Positions 45,016 through 52,659 of a stretch of 64,000 nt of DNA are shown here, piece after piece; positions within the stretch are counted from its first letter, which is position 1; each line of letters starts with the position of its first letter. The notes under the pieces were generated by a model. That model was given only the letters and a program-made list of their open reading frames with translations, did no database searches and had not been told where the DNA came from. Origin of the DNA: Burkholderiales bacterium. Lineage in GTDB: Bacteria; Pseudomonadota; Gammaproteobacteria; Burkholderiales; Burkholderiaceae_D. The position numbers and the translations under genes were made by a program. The stretch is taken from positions 31,366 to 95,365 of the forward strand of contig JACOUL010000030.1 of NCBI GenBank assembly GCA_016177875.1, in the 5' to 3' direction.

Positions 45016-45864
45016 ATGAACAAATCCTATCTCACCATATCGCAAGTCGACATGACCTTCGGCGTCGGCCCCTCGGCCAACCAAGTACTCAAAGGCATCA
45101 ACTTGAATGTAAAGCGCGGCGAATTCATTTCACTCATCGGCCACTCTGGCTGCGGCAAATCCACGGTGCTCAATATCGTGGCTGGTCTGTTGAAAGCCAC
45201 CTCCGGAGGCGTCATCGTCGATAGCCGCGAAGTCAACTCGCCCGGGCCGGACCGCGCTGTGGTATTCCAAAATCATTCGCTACTGCCTTGGCTCACCGTG
45301 TATCAAAACGTGGAGATCGCGGTGGACAAAATCTTCCGTGACACCAAGAACGCCGCGGAACGCAAGGAATGGATACTTCATAACCTGGACATGGTCAACA
45401 TGTCGCATGCGCTGGACCGCCTCCCCTCCCAAATATCGGGCGGTATGAAACAGCGCGTCGGGATCGCCCGCGCCTTAGCCATGGAACCTAAAGTATTACT
45501 GCTCGACGAACCATTCGGCGCTCTCGACGCACTCACCCGCGCCCATTTGCAGGACGAAGTCATCCGCATCCAATCCGAATTGGGCAATACCGTGCTGATG
45601 ATCACCCATGACGTGGACGAAGCTGTACTGTTGTCGGATCGGGTCGTGATGATGACCAATGGGCCGTCGGCCACGATCGGCCAGGTGCTGGATGTAGATC
45701 TGCCTCGTCCAAGAAACCGCATCGCGCTGGCTGAGAACGCCGTCTATAACCACTGCCGCCAAGAAATCCTGACCTTCCTGTATGAGAAACAGCGCAAGCT
45801 CGAATCAATCGGCGCGGCGCGCCAAGGCAAGCCGCCGGCCAAGGCAGAAAGAGCGATCGCATAG
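45016..45864 (+). CDS. NrtD-type ABC transporter ATPase (operon B)
   Basis: A 282-residue single NBD starting at ATG 45016, seven bases after AAGGAG. It has Walker A GHSGCGKS, signature ISGGM (a mild variant of LSGGM), Walker [12 protein letters not shown] and a canonical H-switch ITHDVDE, so it should work as a homodimer with two equal sites. This contrasts with the fused, asymmetric ATPase of operon A. No other importer gene follows; the downstream region carries a terminator for the opposite strand. Confidence 0.92.
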   Translation: MNKSYLTISQVDMTFGVGPSANQVLKGINLNVKRGEFISLIGHSGCGKSTVLNIVAGLLKATSGGVIVDSREVNSPGPDRAVVFQNHSLLPWLTVYQNVEIAVDKIFRDTKNAAERKEWILHNLDMVNMSHALDRLPSQISGGMKQRVGIARALAMEPKVLLLDEPFGALDALTRAHLQDEVIRIQSELGNTVLMITHDVDEAVLLSDRVVMMTNGPSATIGQVLDVDLPRPRNRIALAENAVYNHCRQEILTFLYEKQRKLESIGAARQGKPPAKAERAIA

Positions 45865-45888
45865 AAAAAACGGCCCCTGCCGGGCCGT
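45865..45888 (-). terminator. Intrinsic terminator of nasS
   Basis: On the minus strand ACGGCCC-GGCAG-GGGCCGT is a perfect seven-pair stem followed by a T run. It sits ~55 bases after the nasS stop. On the plus strand the stem follows operon B directly, but without a T run, so it is weaker in that direction. Confidence 0.8.
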
Positions 45889-45941
45889 CGCCGGCCGCGA
45901 TCTCAAGAATCGTTGCCGCTTTAAATTTCAGTCAATGCCGA

Positions 45942-47156
45942 TCAGGCCGCAATCCACATCGACTCGTTATACCCGATGCGGAATGCATCGGCATATTGCC
46001 GAGGAGCGCTGCCATCCCAAAGCACGCCGTCGATCAACCTGGCGCTGCGCATTACGCTATCCGGCGTGGACACTCCGACCATTGCCGCAGCATCGCGATA
46101 CACATCGATTCGGTTGACGGCACTAGCGACACCTAAATAGTCCGGATGTTCTTTCAACAGCCCCCAACGCTTATGTTGCGTTAGGAACCACATGGCGTCC
46201 GACAAATAAGGGAAATTCACCTCTCCATTTTGATGGAACTTTAAGCAGTTCGGGTCTTCGCTGCTTTTGCCTGTGCCGTCGCTATAGTGGCCGAGAATGC
46301 GTGGGCTGATCACATTCACCGAAGTATCCAAGTAAGCTCTCCCGGCGATAGTTTCCGCCGTCCGCATTTTATTAGTCGGCGTAGCATCGATCCAGCGACT
46401 GGCGTCGAGCACGGCCGCGGTTACCGCACGCGCGGTATTGGGATATTTGCTAACGAAATCGGCCGATGCCCCCAATACCTTTTCCGGGTGCCCCGGCCAA
46501 ATATCTTGGCTGGCGACCGCGGTAAAACCGACATGGTCGGCGACCGCACGATGATTCCAAGGTTCGCCGGCGCAAAAGCCGTCGACGTCGCCGGCCGCAA
46601 GGTTAGCCACCATTTGAGGCGGCGGCACCGTTACCGCATTCACATCGCGCAGCGGGTGGATGCCCTGCGCGGCAAGCCAATAATATAGCCACATCGCGTG
46701 CGTTCCGGTCGGGAAGGTATGCGCGAATGTATAGAGCCGTCGTTCATCCCGAATGAATTTGGCGAGCGTAGCGCCATCGATTCCACAGCGCGCGGCGATC
46801 CGTTTCGACAAAGTGATCGCCTGACCGTTCTGGTTCAGCGTCATGAGGATCGCCATATCCTTGCGAGTTCCTCCGATTCCCAGGTGCACGCCGTATACGA
46901 GTCCATACAAGACGTGTGCCGCATCCAATTCACCGGCGATCAGCTTATCGCGCACGTTTGCCCACGATGCTTCCCGGGTCGGCATGATCTTGATCCCGTA
47001 TTTCATGTCGAACCCCAAGACTGCCGCCATGACAACGGGAGCGCAGTCGGTAAGGGGCATGAATCCGATCCTTACGATCTCTTTTTCGGGCTTGTCGGAA
47101 CCGCCGCTCCAAGCGCCCCCGCTTGCCAAGCCACATAACATACCTGTTGTCGACAT
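45942..47156 (-). CDS. nasS: NasS-type nitrate/nitrite sensor (CmpA/NrtA-like)
   Basis: A 404-residue relative of the NrtA binding proteins with no hydrophobic export signal, so it should stay cytoplasmic. Segments such as LIAGELDAAHVLYGLVYGVHLGIGG, TFPTGTHAMWLYYWLAAQG and GFCAGEPWNHRAVA match NasS, the protein that holds the ANTAR regulator NasT inactive until nitrate or nitrite binds. Start ATG 47156 is preferred to a TTG at 47171. nasT lies upstream on the same strand, but 298 bases with a sigma-54 promoter and an ANTAR leader intervene, so nasS has its own regulated promoter. A transporter binding protein is the weaker alternative. Confidence 0.82.
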   Translation of the reverse strand: MSTTGMLCGLASGGAWSGGSDKPEKEIVRIGFMPLTDCAPVVMAAVLGFDMKYGIKIMPTREASWANVRDKLIAGELDAAHVLYGLVYGVHLGIGGTRKDMAILMTLNQNGQAITLSKRIAARCGIDGATLAKFIRDERRLYTFAHTFPTGTHAMWLYYWLAAQGIHPLRDVNAVTVPPPQMVANLAAGDVDGFCAGEPWNHRAVADHVGFTAVASQDIWPGHPEKVLGASADFVSKYPNTARAVTAAVLDASRWIDATPTNKMRTAETIAGRAYLDTSVNVISPRILGHYSDGTGKSSEDPNCLKFHQNGEVNFPYLSDAMWFLTQHKRWGLLKEHPDYLGVASAVNRIDVYRDAAAMVGVSTPDSVMRSARLIDGVLWDGSAPRQYADAFRIGYNESMWIAA

Positions 47157-47214
47157 TGCTCGCGCTTTCAAATATTAGGATCACTCAACACGATGCAGCA
47201 GTCATCGCATCGGC

Positions 47215-47296
47215 AAAAAAAAAGCGCCCGATCCGGGCAAGCTCTGCTCACCCGTCTCGGACACCCTTGTCCTTGTGCTCGACCGACTTTGGTCAA
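47215..47296 (-). ncRNA. ANTAR-type antitermination leader of nasS
   Basis: On the minus strand P1 is TTGACC-AAAGTC-GGTCGA (47279-47296) and P2 is GGAC-AAGGGT-GTCC (47259-47272); both hexaloops have A1 and G4. The terminator stem GCCCG-GAT-CGGGC (47226-47238) is followed by GC and nine T. The segment GGGTGAGC (47246-47253) can instead pair with GCTTGCCC (47235-47242), which would break the terminator and so looks like an antiterminator. Unlike the operon A and B leaders, P2 itself does not overlap the terminator stem. Confidence 0.75.
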
Positions 47297-47344
47297 GGCA
47301 AATGACTGATTATTTGCACCACCTTTGGCACGTGATCCCTGAAC

Positions 47345-47360
47345 TGCAATTCGTGTGCCA
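47345..47360 (-). promoter_or_regulatory. Sigma-54 promoter of nasS
   Basis: The minus strand reads TGGCACACGAATTGCA, a full match to the sigma-54 consensus TGGCAC-N5-TTGCA. The start would be near 47334, ~38 bases before leader hairpin P1. Confidence 0.82.
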
Positions 47361-47412
47361 GCATTAGCAAGCTACTTTGCGCGAAAATGCGGCACAGGCC
47401 GGAGCACCGCGC

Positions 47413-47427
47413 GCACATTTGACGTGC
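47413..47427. promoter_or_regulatory. NtrC-like binding site upstream of nasS
   Basis: GCACATTTGACGTGC has perfect NtrC half-sites (GCAC-N7-GTGC) and lies 52 bases upstream of the nasS -24 box, inside the nasT-nasS gap. Confidence 0.6.
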
Positions 47428-47454
47428 ATCGCATTAAAACGGTGAGAGTGATGC

Positions 47455-48114
47455 TCAGCCCAGCAAGTCCGCGACGTCGAGTATGCGCTGCGCAACTTCC
47501 GATAATTTCAGATTCTTGTCCATCGCCTGGCGGCGCAATTTTTGATATGCCTCTTCCTCGGACAAGTTGTAGCGCGCCATCAGCAGTCCCTTGGCACGAT
47601 CGACCTTCTTACGTTCGGCAAGCTTGAGCTTGGTGTCCGACAATTCGGAACGTAGCTTCTGGTCAGCGTTGAAGCGCGCCATGGCGACATCCAGAACAGG
47701 TTTGATCCGTTCCGCTTTCAGGCCCGCGACCACATAGGCCGAGACGCCGGCATCCATTGCCGCCTCCATGCTCGAGGTGTCATGGTCTTCCGTGAATAAC
47801 ACGATCGGCCTGGGCGCATCGCGCGTCGCCACTACCACGTGTTCAAGCACGTCGCGCGCATCGGACTCGGCGTCGATGATGATCAGATCCGGCTGGAGCT
47901 GGGCGACCCGTTCCGGAAGGTGGATATCTGCCGGGAAAACGGCAATGATGTTGTACCCAGCCTCTAATAAGCCAATGCGCAGCGCCCTGGCCCGTTCGGC
48001 GGCAGCCCAAGCTTGTGCGCTCTGATCATTGTCCGGCGGGACAACGGTATTGATCAGCATGATGCGCAATGAGCGCAAATCGGTTGAGGGAAGTCGTGTT
48101 GCCATGGTGTTCAT
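47455..48114 (-). CDS. nasT: NasT-type ANTAR antiterminator response regulator
   Basis: A 219-residue protein with an N-terminal receiver-like domain ([25 protein letters not shown]) and a C-terminal ANTAR domain in residues ~150-215 ([24 protein letters not shown], then [14 protein letters not shown]). ANTAR domains bind paired hexaloop RNA hairpins and prevent termination. Three such leaders occur in the window (37991, 42676 and 47215), which are its probable targets. A ~20-residue extension between the first strand and first helix of the receiver ([18 protein letters not shown]) is unusual. In known systems NasS binds and inhibits NasT. No good ribosome site is visible before the ATG. Confidence 0.9.
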   Translation of the reverse strand: MNTMATRLPSTDLRSLRIMLINTVVPPDNDQSAQAWAAAERARALRIGLLEAGYNIIAVFPADIHLPERVAQLQPDLIIIDAESDARDVLEHVVVATRDAPRPIVLFTEDHDTSSMEAAMDAGVSAYVVAGLKAERIKPVLDVAMARFNADQKLRSELSDTKLKLAERKKVDRAKGLLMARYNLSEEEAYQKLRRQAMDKNLKLSEVAQRILDVADLLG

Positions 48115-48204
48115 ATTAGTATGGTCGTCGGCCCCACATTAGGCCGCCACCAAGGGAATACGCTACAATCCAGCAAGAATCGCACCACCTTCCACGCCCG
48201 CCCC

Positions 48205-49233
48205 ATGCTCATCCTCGGCATCGAATCCTCCTGCGACGAAACCGGCATTGCGTTGTATGACTCACAACGCGGATTGCTCGGTCACGCTTTGCATTCCCAA
48301 GTGGCGATGCATGAAGCGTATGGCGGCGTGGTGCCCGAGCTTGCTTCGCGCGACCATATCCGCCGCGTTTTGCCTTTGCTGCAGCAAGTGCTCGATAAGA
48401 GCGGTACTGCGCTCAACAGCATCGACGCCATCGCTTACACCAAGGGACCGGGCTTGGCCGGCGCGCTGTTAGTAGGCGCCTCCATCGCTTGCGGCTTAGG
48501 TCTCGCGCTCGATAAACCGATTCTGGGTGTGCATCACTTGGAGGGCCATTTGCTTTCGCCGCTGTTGGCGGCGGAGCGGCCGGACTTTCCTTTTGTCGCG
48601 CTTTTGGTGTCCGGCGGACATACGCAACTCATGCGGGTTGACGGCGTCGGCCGTTACACCTTATTGGGCGAAACCATGGACGACGCCGCCGGCGAAGCTT
48701 TCGACAAGTCGGCCAAGCTGCTAGGGCTGGGTTATCCGGGCGGCCCGGCGATTTCACGGCTGGCGGAATTCGGCGACCCGCACGTGTATAAACTGCCGCG
48801 GCCGATGCTGCATTCCAAGAATCTCGACTTCAGTTTTTCCGGCTTGAAGACAGCCGTTCTCACCGTCGTGAAAAATCACCGGACCAATATTTGCGAACAA
48901 GATAAAGCGCATATCGCGCGCGCCTTCGTCGACGCCATCGTCGACGTATTGACTGCGAAATGCGTGGATGCGTTAAAGCAAACCGGATTAAAGCGCTTGG
49001 TGATAGCCGGCGGTGTCGGGGCCAATCAGCAATTGCGCGCGGCGTTAAACAATGCCGCACAAAAGCGCCGCTTTCGCGTGTACTATCCCGAGCTGGAATT
49101 CTGTACCGACAACGGTGCCATGATTGCCTTTGCCGGCGCACTGCGCCTCGAACAAAATCCGTCGGCTGCGACGCATGACTATGCCTTTAGCGTGCGCCCG
49201 CGCTGGCCGCTGGAAGAATTACGGAATGCATAA
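48205..49233 (+). CDS. tsaD: tRNA N6-threonylcarbamoyladenosine transferase
   Basis: A 342-residue Kae1/TsaD protein that, with TsaB, TsaC and TsaE, installs t6A37 on ANN-decoding tRNAs. It starts at ATG 48205 with [19 protein letters not shown]. The metal-binding histidines are in [11 protein letters not shown], and [13 protein letters not shown] and FSGLKTAVL are further signatures. It is divergent from nasT. The partner gene tsaE lies elsewhere in the window at 61000. Its stop overlaps the start of the antiporter gene by eight bases. Confidence 0.96.
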   Translation: MLILGIESSCDETGIALYDSQRGLLGHALHSQVAMHEAYGGVVPELASRDHIRRVLPLLQQVLDKSGTALNSIDAIAYTKGPGLAGALLVGASIACGLGLALDKPILGVHHLEGHLLSPLLAAERPDFPFVALLVSGGHTQLMRVDGVGRYTLLGETMDDAAGEAFDKSAKLLGLGYPGGPAISRLAEFGDPHVYKLPRPMLHSKNLDFSFSGLKTAVLTVVKNHRTNICEQDKAHIARAFVDAIVDVLTAKCVDALKQTGLKRLVIAGGVGANQQLRAALNNAAQKRRFRVYYPELEFCTDNGAMIAFAGALRLEQNPSAATHDYAFSVRPRWPLEELRNA

Positions 49234-50497
49234 TATCGTGACCGATAATCCAATCCAATATGCCGGCACCGCGCTGTTCGGTTTAGCCGTGTTGCATACG
49301 TTTGCCACCAAGGCTTTCGATCATCTCTCGCATCGCCATCCCAGGCATGCCGGCTTATTCCATTTGCTCGGCGAAGTGGAAGTGGTGTTCGGGTTCTGGG
49401 CACTGGCGCTGGTGCTGTTCATGGCGTTTTTCGATGCGCCGCAAACTGCCATCAACTATGTGGAAGGCCAGAATTTCACCGAACCTCTGTTCGTGTTCGT
49501 CATCCTGGTCATTGCGGGCACCCGCCCCATTCTGTATTTCGCCAAGTTGCTAGTGGATCAGGCGACACGCCTCGTCCCGCTGGTGGAACCGGTTGCCTAT
49601 TACATTGTTTGCCTGGCGCTAGTGCCGCTGTTAGGCTCCTTCATTACCGAACCTGCGGCGATGGCGCTTGCCGCGCTGATCCTACGCGATCGCTATTACC
49701 GCAACGGTATTTCGCAGCGCCTGAAATATGCGACGCTCGCCGTGCTCTTCGTGAATGTTTCGATCGGCGGCGTTCTTACGCCCTACGCCGCACCGCCGGT
49801 ATTGATGGTCGCGTCCAAATGGGGCTGGAATATCGGTTTCATGGCGAGCGTATTCGGCTGGAAGGCTGCAATCGCGGTACTGCTCAATGCGCTGAGTGTT
49901 GCCTGGCTGTTCCGCAACGAATTGCGACACCTTGCCAAACCAGCGCCTACGTCTGACGCGAAAGTAGTACCGGCGCCGGTCATCGCTATACATCTCTTGT
50001 TCTTGGCGGGCACCGTGGTATTCAGCCATCATCCGGTGATCTTTGTCGGCTTGTTCCTTTTCTTTCTAGGATTTACCGAAGCCTATCAAAAATATCAGGA
50101 TACCTTGATGCTGCGCGAAGGTTTGCTGGTAGCCTTTTTTCTGGCGGGACTGGTGGTGCTTGGCGGCCAGCAAAAATGGTGGCTGCAGCCGCTTTTGGCG
50201 GGCATGGATTCGACCGTGCTGTTTGCGGGAGCAACGCTGCTGACGGCGATTACCGACAATGCCGCGCTGACTTATCTCGGCTCGCTGGTGGAAGGCATAT
50301 CCGACCCGGCGAAATATGCACTGGTGGCGGGCGCTGTAGCCGGCGGCGGATTGACGGTGATCGCCAACGCGCCCAACCCGGCCGGCTTTGCCATACTTTC
50401 CGAATGTTTCGATGAACAGGCCATCAATCCTGTCCTGCTGCTGGTTGCCGCGCTGGCGCCTACCGCAGTGGCGGTCTTATGCTTTATGTTCCTGTAG
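49226..50497 (+). CDS. Putative Na+/H+ antiporter (Na_H_antiport_3 type)
   Basis: A 423-residue membrane protein with about eleven hydrophobic segments, starting at ATG 49226 and overlapping the tsaD end by eight bases. [18 protein letters not shown] and [18 protein letters not shown] carry polar residues inside helices, the pattern of ion-transporter superfamily discontinuous helices, and [14 protein letters not shown] is typical of the putative Na+/H+ antiporter family. The transported ion is not demonstrated. Its last 14 bases overlap the convergent plsY gene. Confidence 0.8.
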   Translation: MHNIVTDNPIQYAGTALFGLAVLHTFATKAFDHLSHRHPRHAGLFHLLGEVEVVFGFWALALVLFMAFFDAPQTAINYVEGQNFTEPLFVFVILVIAGTRPILYFAKLLVDQATRLVPLVEPVAYYIVCLALVPLLGSFITEPAAMALAALILRDRYYRNGISQRLKYATLAVLFVNVSIGGVLTPYAAPPVLMVASKWGWNIGFMASVFGWKAAIAVLLNALSVAWLFRNELRHLAKPAPTSDAKVVPAPVIAIHLLFLAGTVVFSHHPVIFVGLFLFFLGFTEAYQKYQDTLMLREGLLVAFFLAGLVVLGGQQKWWLQPLLAGMDSTVLFAGATLLTAITDNAALTYLGSLVEGISDPAKYALVAGAVAGGGLTVIANAPNPAGFAILSECFDEQAINPVLLLVAALAPTAVAVLCFMFL

Positions 50498-51110
50498 TTT
50501 TGTTTGCTGTTTTCTTGCCGCCGATCCGCCCTTCTTTGCCGGCCAATAGATTGCCGATATTTTGCCGATGGCGAAATACCAAAAGCGCACTCATGATCAA
50601 TACCGCCAGCAATTTCACGTCGGCGCCGAACAACAAGCCATAATAAAACGGTGCAAAGACGCTCGCGACCAAGGCAGCGAGCGATGAATAACGAAACGCA
50701 TAGGCAATAATCAACCAAGTTGCGAGCGTGGCTAAACCAAGCCAAATATCCAATCCCAGCAAAACGCCCAAAGCGGTTGCCACGCCTTTGCCGCCGACGA
50801 ATTTAAAAAATACCGGCCATAAGTGGCCGACAAATACTGCCAACGCCACGGCCGCAACGCCGTTCTCATCCAAGCCGTAGGACGGGCCGAACTTAAGTGC
50901 CAGCCACACCGCGAGCCAGCCCTTGGCGCAATCGCCGAGTAAAGTTAAAACGGCTGCCGCCTTGTTTCCGGAACGCAGTACATTGGTAGCGCCGGGATTT
51001 TTCGAACCATAGGTGCGCGGATCAGCAAGACCAAACAACTTGCTGATCACGACTGCAAAAGAAATCGATCCGATCAAATACGCGGCAACGGCGGCAATCA
51101 AAAGTGTCAT
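50484..51110 (-). CDS. plsY: Acyl-phosphate:glycerol-3-phosphate acyltransferase
   Basis: A 208-residue membrane enzyme with the three PlsY motifs: [37 protein letters not shown] (motif 1, SKNPGATN core), [20 protein letters not shown] (motif 2) and [19 protein letters not shown] (motif 3). It makes lysophosphatidate from acyl-phosphate at the inner membrane. The C-terminus has a basic tail. It is convergent with and overlaps the antiporter gene by 14 bases; the ybaK gene lies 22 bases upstream. Confidence 0.95.
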   Translation of the reverse strand: MTLLIAAVAAYLIGSISFAVVISKLFGLADPRTYGSKNPGATNVLRSGNKAAAVLTLLGDCAKGWLAVWLALKFGPSYGLDENGVAAVALAVFVGHLWPVFFKFVGGKGVATALGVLLGLDIWLGLATLATWLIIAYAFRYSSLAALVASVFAPFYYGLLFGADVKLLAVLIMSALLVFRHRQNIGNLLAGKEGRIGGKKTANKTTGT

Positions 51111-51132
51111 GCTCTTCCTTCACAAAAAAATT

Positions 51133-51624
51133 TCATTCTTCTAATGCGCATTGCACAGGCTTCATAGACAGTACACGGGCAATCGTTTGCGGTTCGATGC
51201 CGACCAAGTAACCGCGGCGGCCTCCATTGATATAAATTTTATCTAAAGCAAGGATGGTCTCTTCGACATAAACCGGCATGGACTTCTTCGTACCGAAGGG
51301 GGACGTACCGCCGACTAAATAACCCGAATGACGATTCGCGACTTCCGGCTTGCAAGGTTCCACCGACTTGCAGCCGATCTGGCGCGCCAAATTTTTGGTG
51401 GAGACTTTACGGTCGCCGTGCATCAATACAATCAGGGGCTTGGATGCCTCGTCTTGCATCACCAGCGTTTTAATAACGCAGTGTTCATCGACCCCCAGCT
51501 CGCGCGCGGAGACGGCCGTACCGCCGTGCTCTTCATAATCGTAGGGATGCTCAGTGAAAACGATGCCCTGCTTGCGCAAAAATTGCGTCGCCGGCGTCTC
51601 CGAAACATGCTCTTTTTTTGCCAT
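51133..51624 (-). CDS. ybaK: Cys-tRNA(Pro)/Cys-tRNA deacylase, YbaK/EbsC family
   Basis: A 163-residue trans-editing protein with the family features FTEHPYDYEEHGGTAVSARELGVDE, the catalytic-lysine region DRKVSTKNLARQIGCKSVEP, and GYLVGGTSPFGTKK. YbaK hydrolyses Cys wrongly attached to tRNA(Pro). It precedes plsY on the minus strand and is divergent from the endonuclease gene at 51663. Confidence 0.93.
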   Translation of the reverse strand: MAKKEHVSETPATQFLRKQGIVFTEHPYDYEEHGGTAVSARELGVDEHCVIKTLVMQDEASKPLIVLMHGDRKVSTKNLARQIGCKSVEPCKPEVANRHSGYLVGGTSPFGTKKSMPVYVEETILALDKIYINGGRRGYLVGIEPQTIARVLSMKPVQCALEE

Positions 51625-51662
51625 GCGTGGTAGGCTATGTTCAGTTATGTAGGGTTCTAATT

Positions 51663-52634
51663 ATGCAGCAAGAAATCCGCTTTGCGACCTTCAATGTCCG
51701 CAACCTGGCTTTACCGGGCACGATATTCTATTCCAACCTGCCGCCCTATACCCAGCCGGAATACGATGCCAAACTCGATTGGATCGCGCGCCAACTCGAT
51801 ACCCTCGATGCGGATGTGATCGGATTTCAAGAGATTTTTTCGCAAACTGCATTAAAAGAAGTGCTGGCACGCACGCAAAAATACCGCAACGCCCATCACG
51901 CCGGCTTCGATCCCGATCCCGCCCTTACTCCGCTCACGCCAAGCGTCGCCCTTGTGTCGCGCCTACCCTTCGCCGCCGCGCCCGCTGCTTACGTGGAATT
52001 GCCGTCGCAACTGGTAAAAGATGTACCGCCCATGGACAAGCCGATGACCCGTTTCATGCGGCCGGTATTGCACGCGCCGATCCTTGCACCGAATGGTGTA
52101 ACGATACATGCCTTCGTCGTGCATTTGAAATCCAAACGCCCGGATTTTCTCGACGGCGAAGATGAAAACGCTCCCTACCTCTTCGACCTCGCTTCTTTGC
52201 GTTCGCTGTACCGGCGCGGTGTTGAGGCGATCGGTTTGCGCCAATTGATCACAGGCTTCATGCAAAGCGGCAGCGTACCGTTATTAGTGATGGGCGATTT
52301 CAACGATGTCGCCGACAGCGTCACGACCGAATTAGTCATGGGCATAGGCCGCTTCGGAGAAGACGATATTCAGTATCGCTTGTATGACGCTTACCGCATC
52401 CAATCCGAGCGCGCATTGTCGCGCGACGTCGGCTACACCCATATGCATGACGGCGCCTTCAATACCATCGATCATGTGCTGGTGTCGAAAGAACTGCATC
52501 CCGGCTTTGCCGGCGCGAGCGGAAAAGTCATCGAGGTCACTTACTTGAACGACCATGTGATGCTGCGTCAGCCGGAAGCCACTGACCATGGCTTGGTGCG
52601 TGTGACAATACAGCTAATTGCGGGACAGAGTTAA
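51663..52634 (+). CDS. Endonuclease/exonuclease/phosphatase family protein
   Basis: A 323-residue protein starting at ATG 51663 (MQQEIRFATFNVRNLALPG). It has the DNase I-like fold motifs: TFNVRNL with the Asn ligand, DADVIGFQEIF with the catalytic Glu, VMGDFNDV with the Asp/Asn pair, and DHVLVS and DHGLV with the general-base histidine. No signal peptide. Substrate may be DNA, phospholipid or a phosphoester. The stop codon lies within a REP-like palindrome shared with 22165. Confidence 0.87.
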   Translation: MQQEIRFATFNVRNLALPGTIFYSNLPPYTQPEYDAKLDWIARQLDTLDADVIGFQEIFSQTALKEVLARTQKYRNAHHAGFDPDPALTPLTPSVALVSRLPFAAAPAAYVELPSQLVKDVPPMDKPMTRFMRPVLHAPILAPNGVTIHAFVVHLKSKRPDFLDGEDENAPYLFDLASLRSLYRRGVEAIGLRQLITGFMQSGSVPLLVMGDFNDVADSVTTELVMGIGRFGEDDIQYRLYDAYRIQSERALSRDVGYTHMHDGAFNTIDHVLVSKELHPGFAGASGKVIEVTYLNDHVMLRQPEATDHGLVRVTIQLIAGQS

Positions 52635-52658
52635 GCGACGCGGCACTCTGTCCTCAAC
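52618..52658. repeat. REP-like palindrome overlapping two gene ends
   Basis: CGGGACAGAGTTAAGCG and GCACTCTGTCCTCAAC form an imperfect hairpin in which GGACAGAGT pairs with ACTCTGTCC. It is the inverted counterpart of the repeat at 22195-22234. It supplies the last codons and TAA of the endonuclease gene and ends just before the convergent GGDEF-EAL stop, so it may serve as a two-way terminator. Confidence 0.75.
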
Positions 52659-52659
52659 A

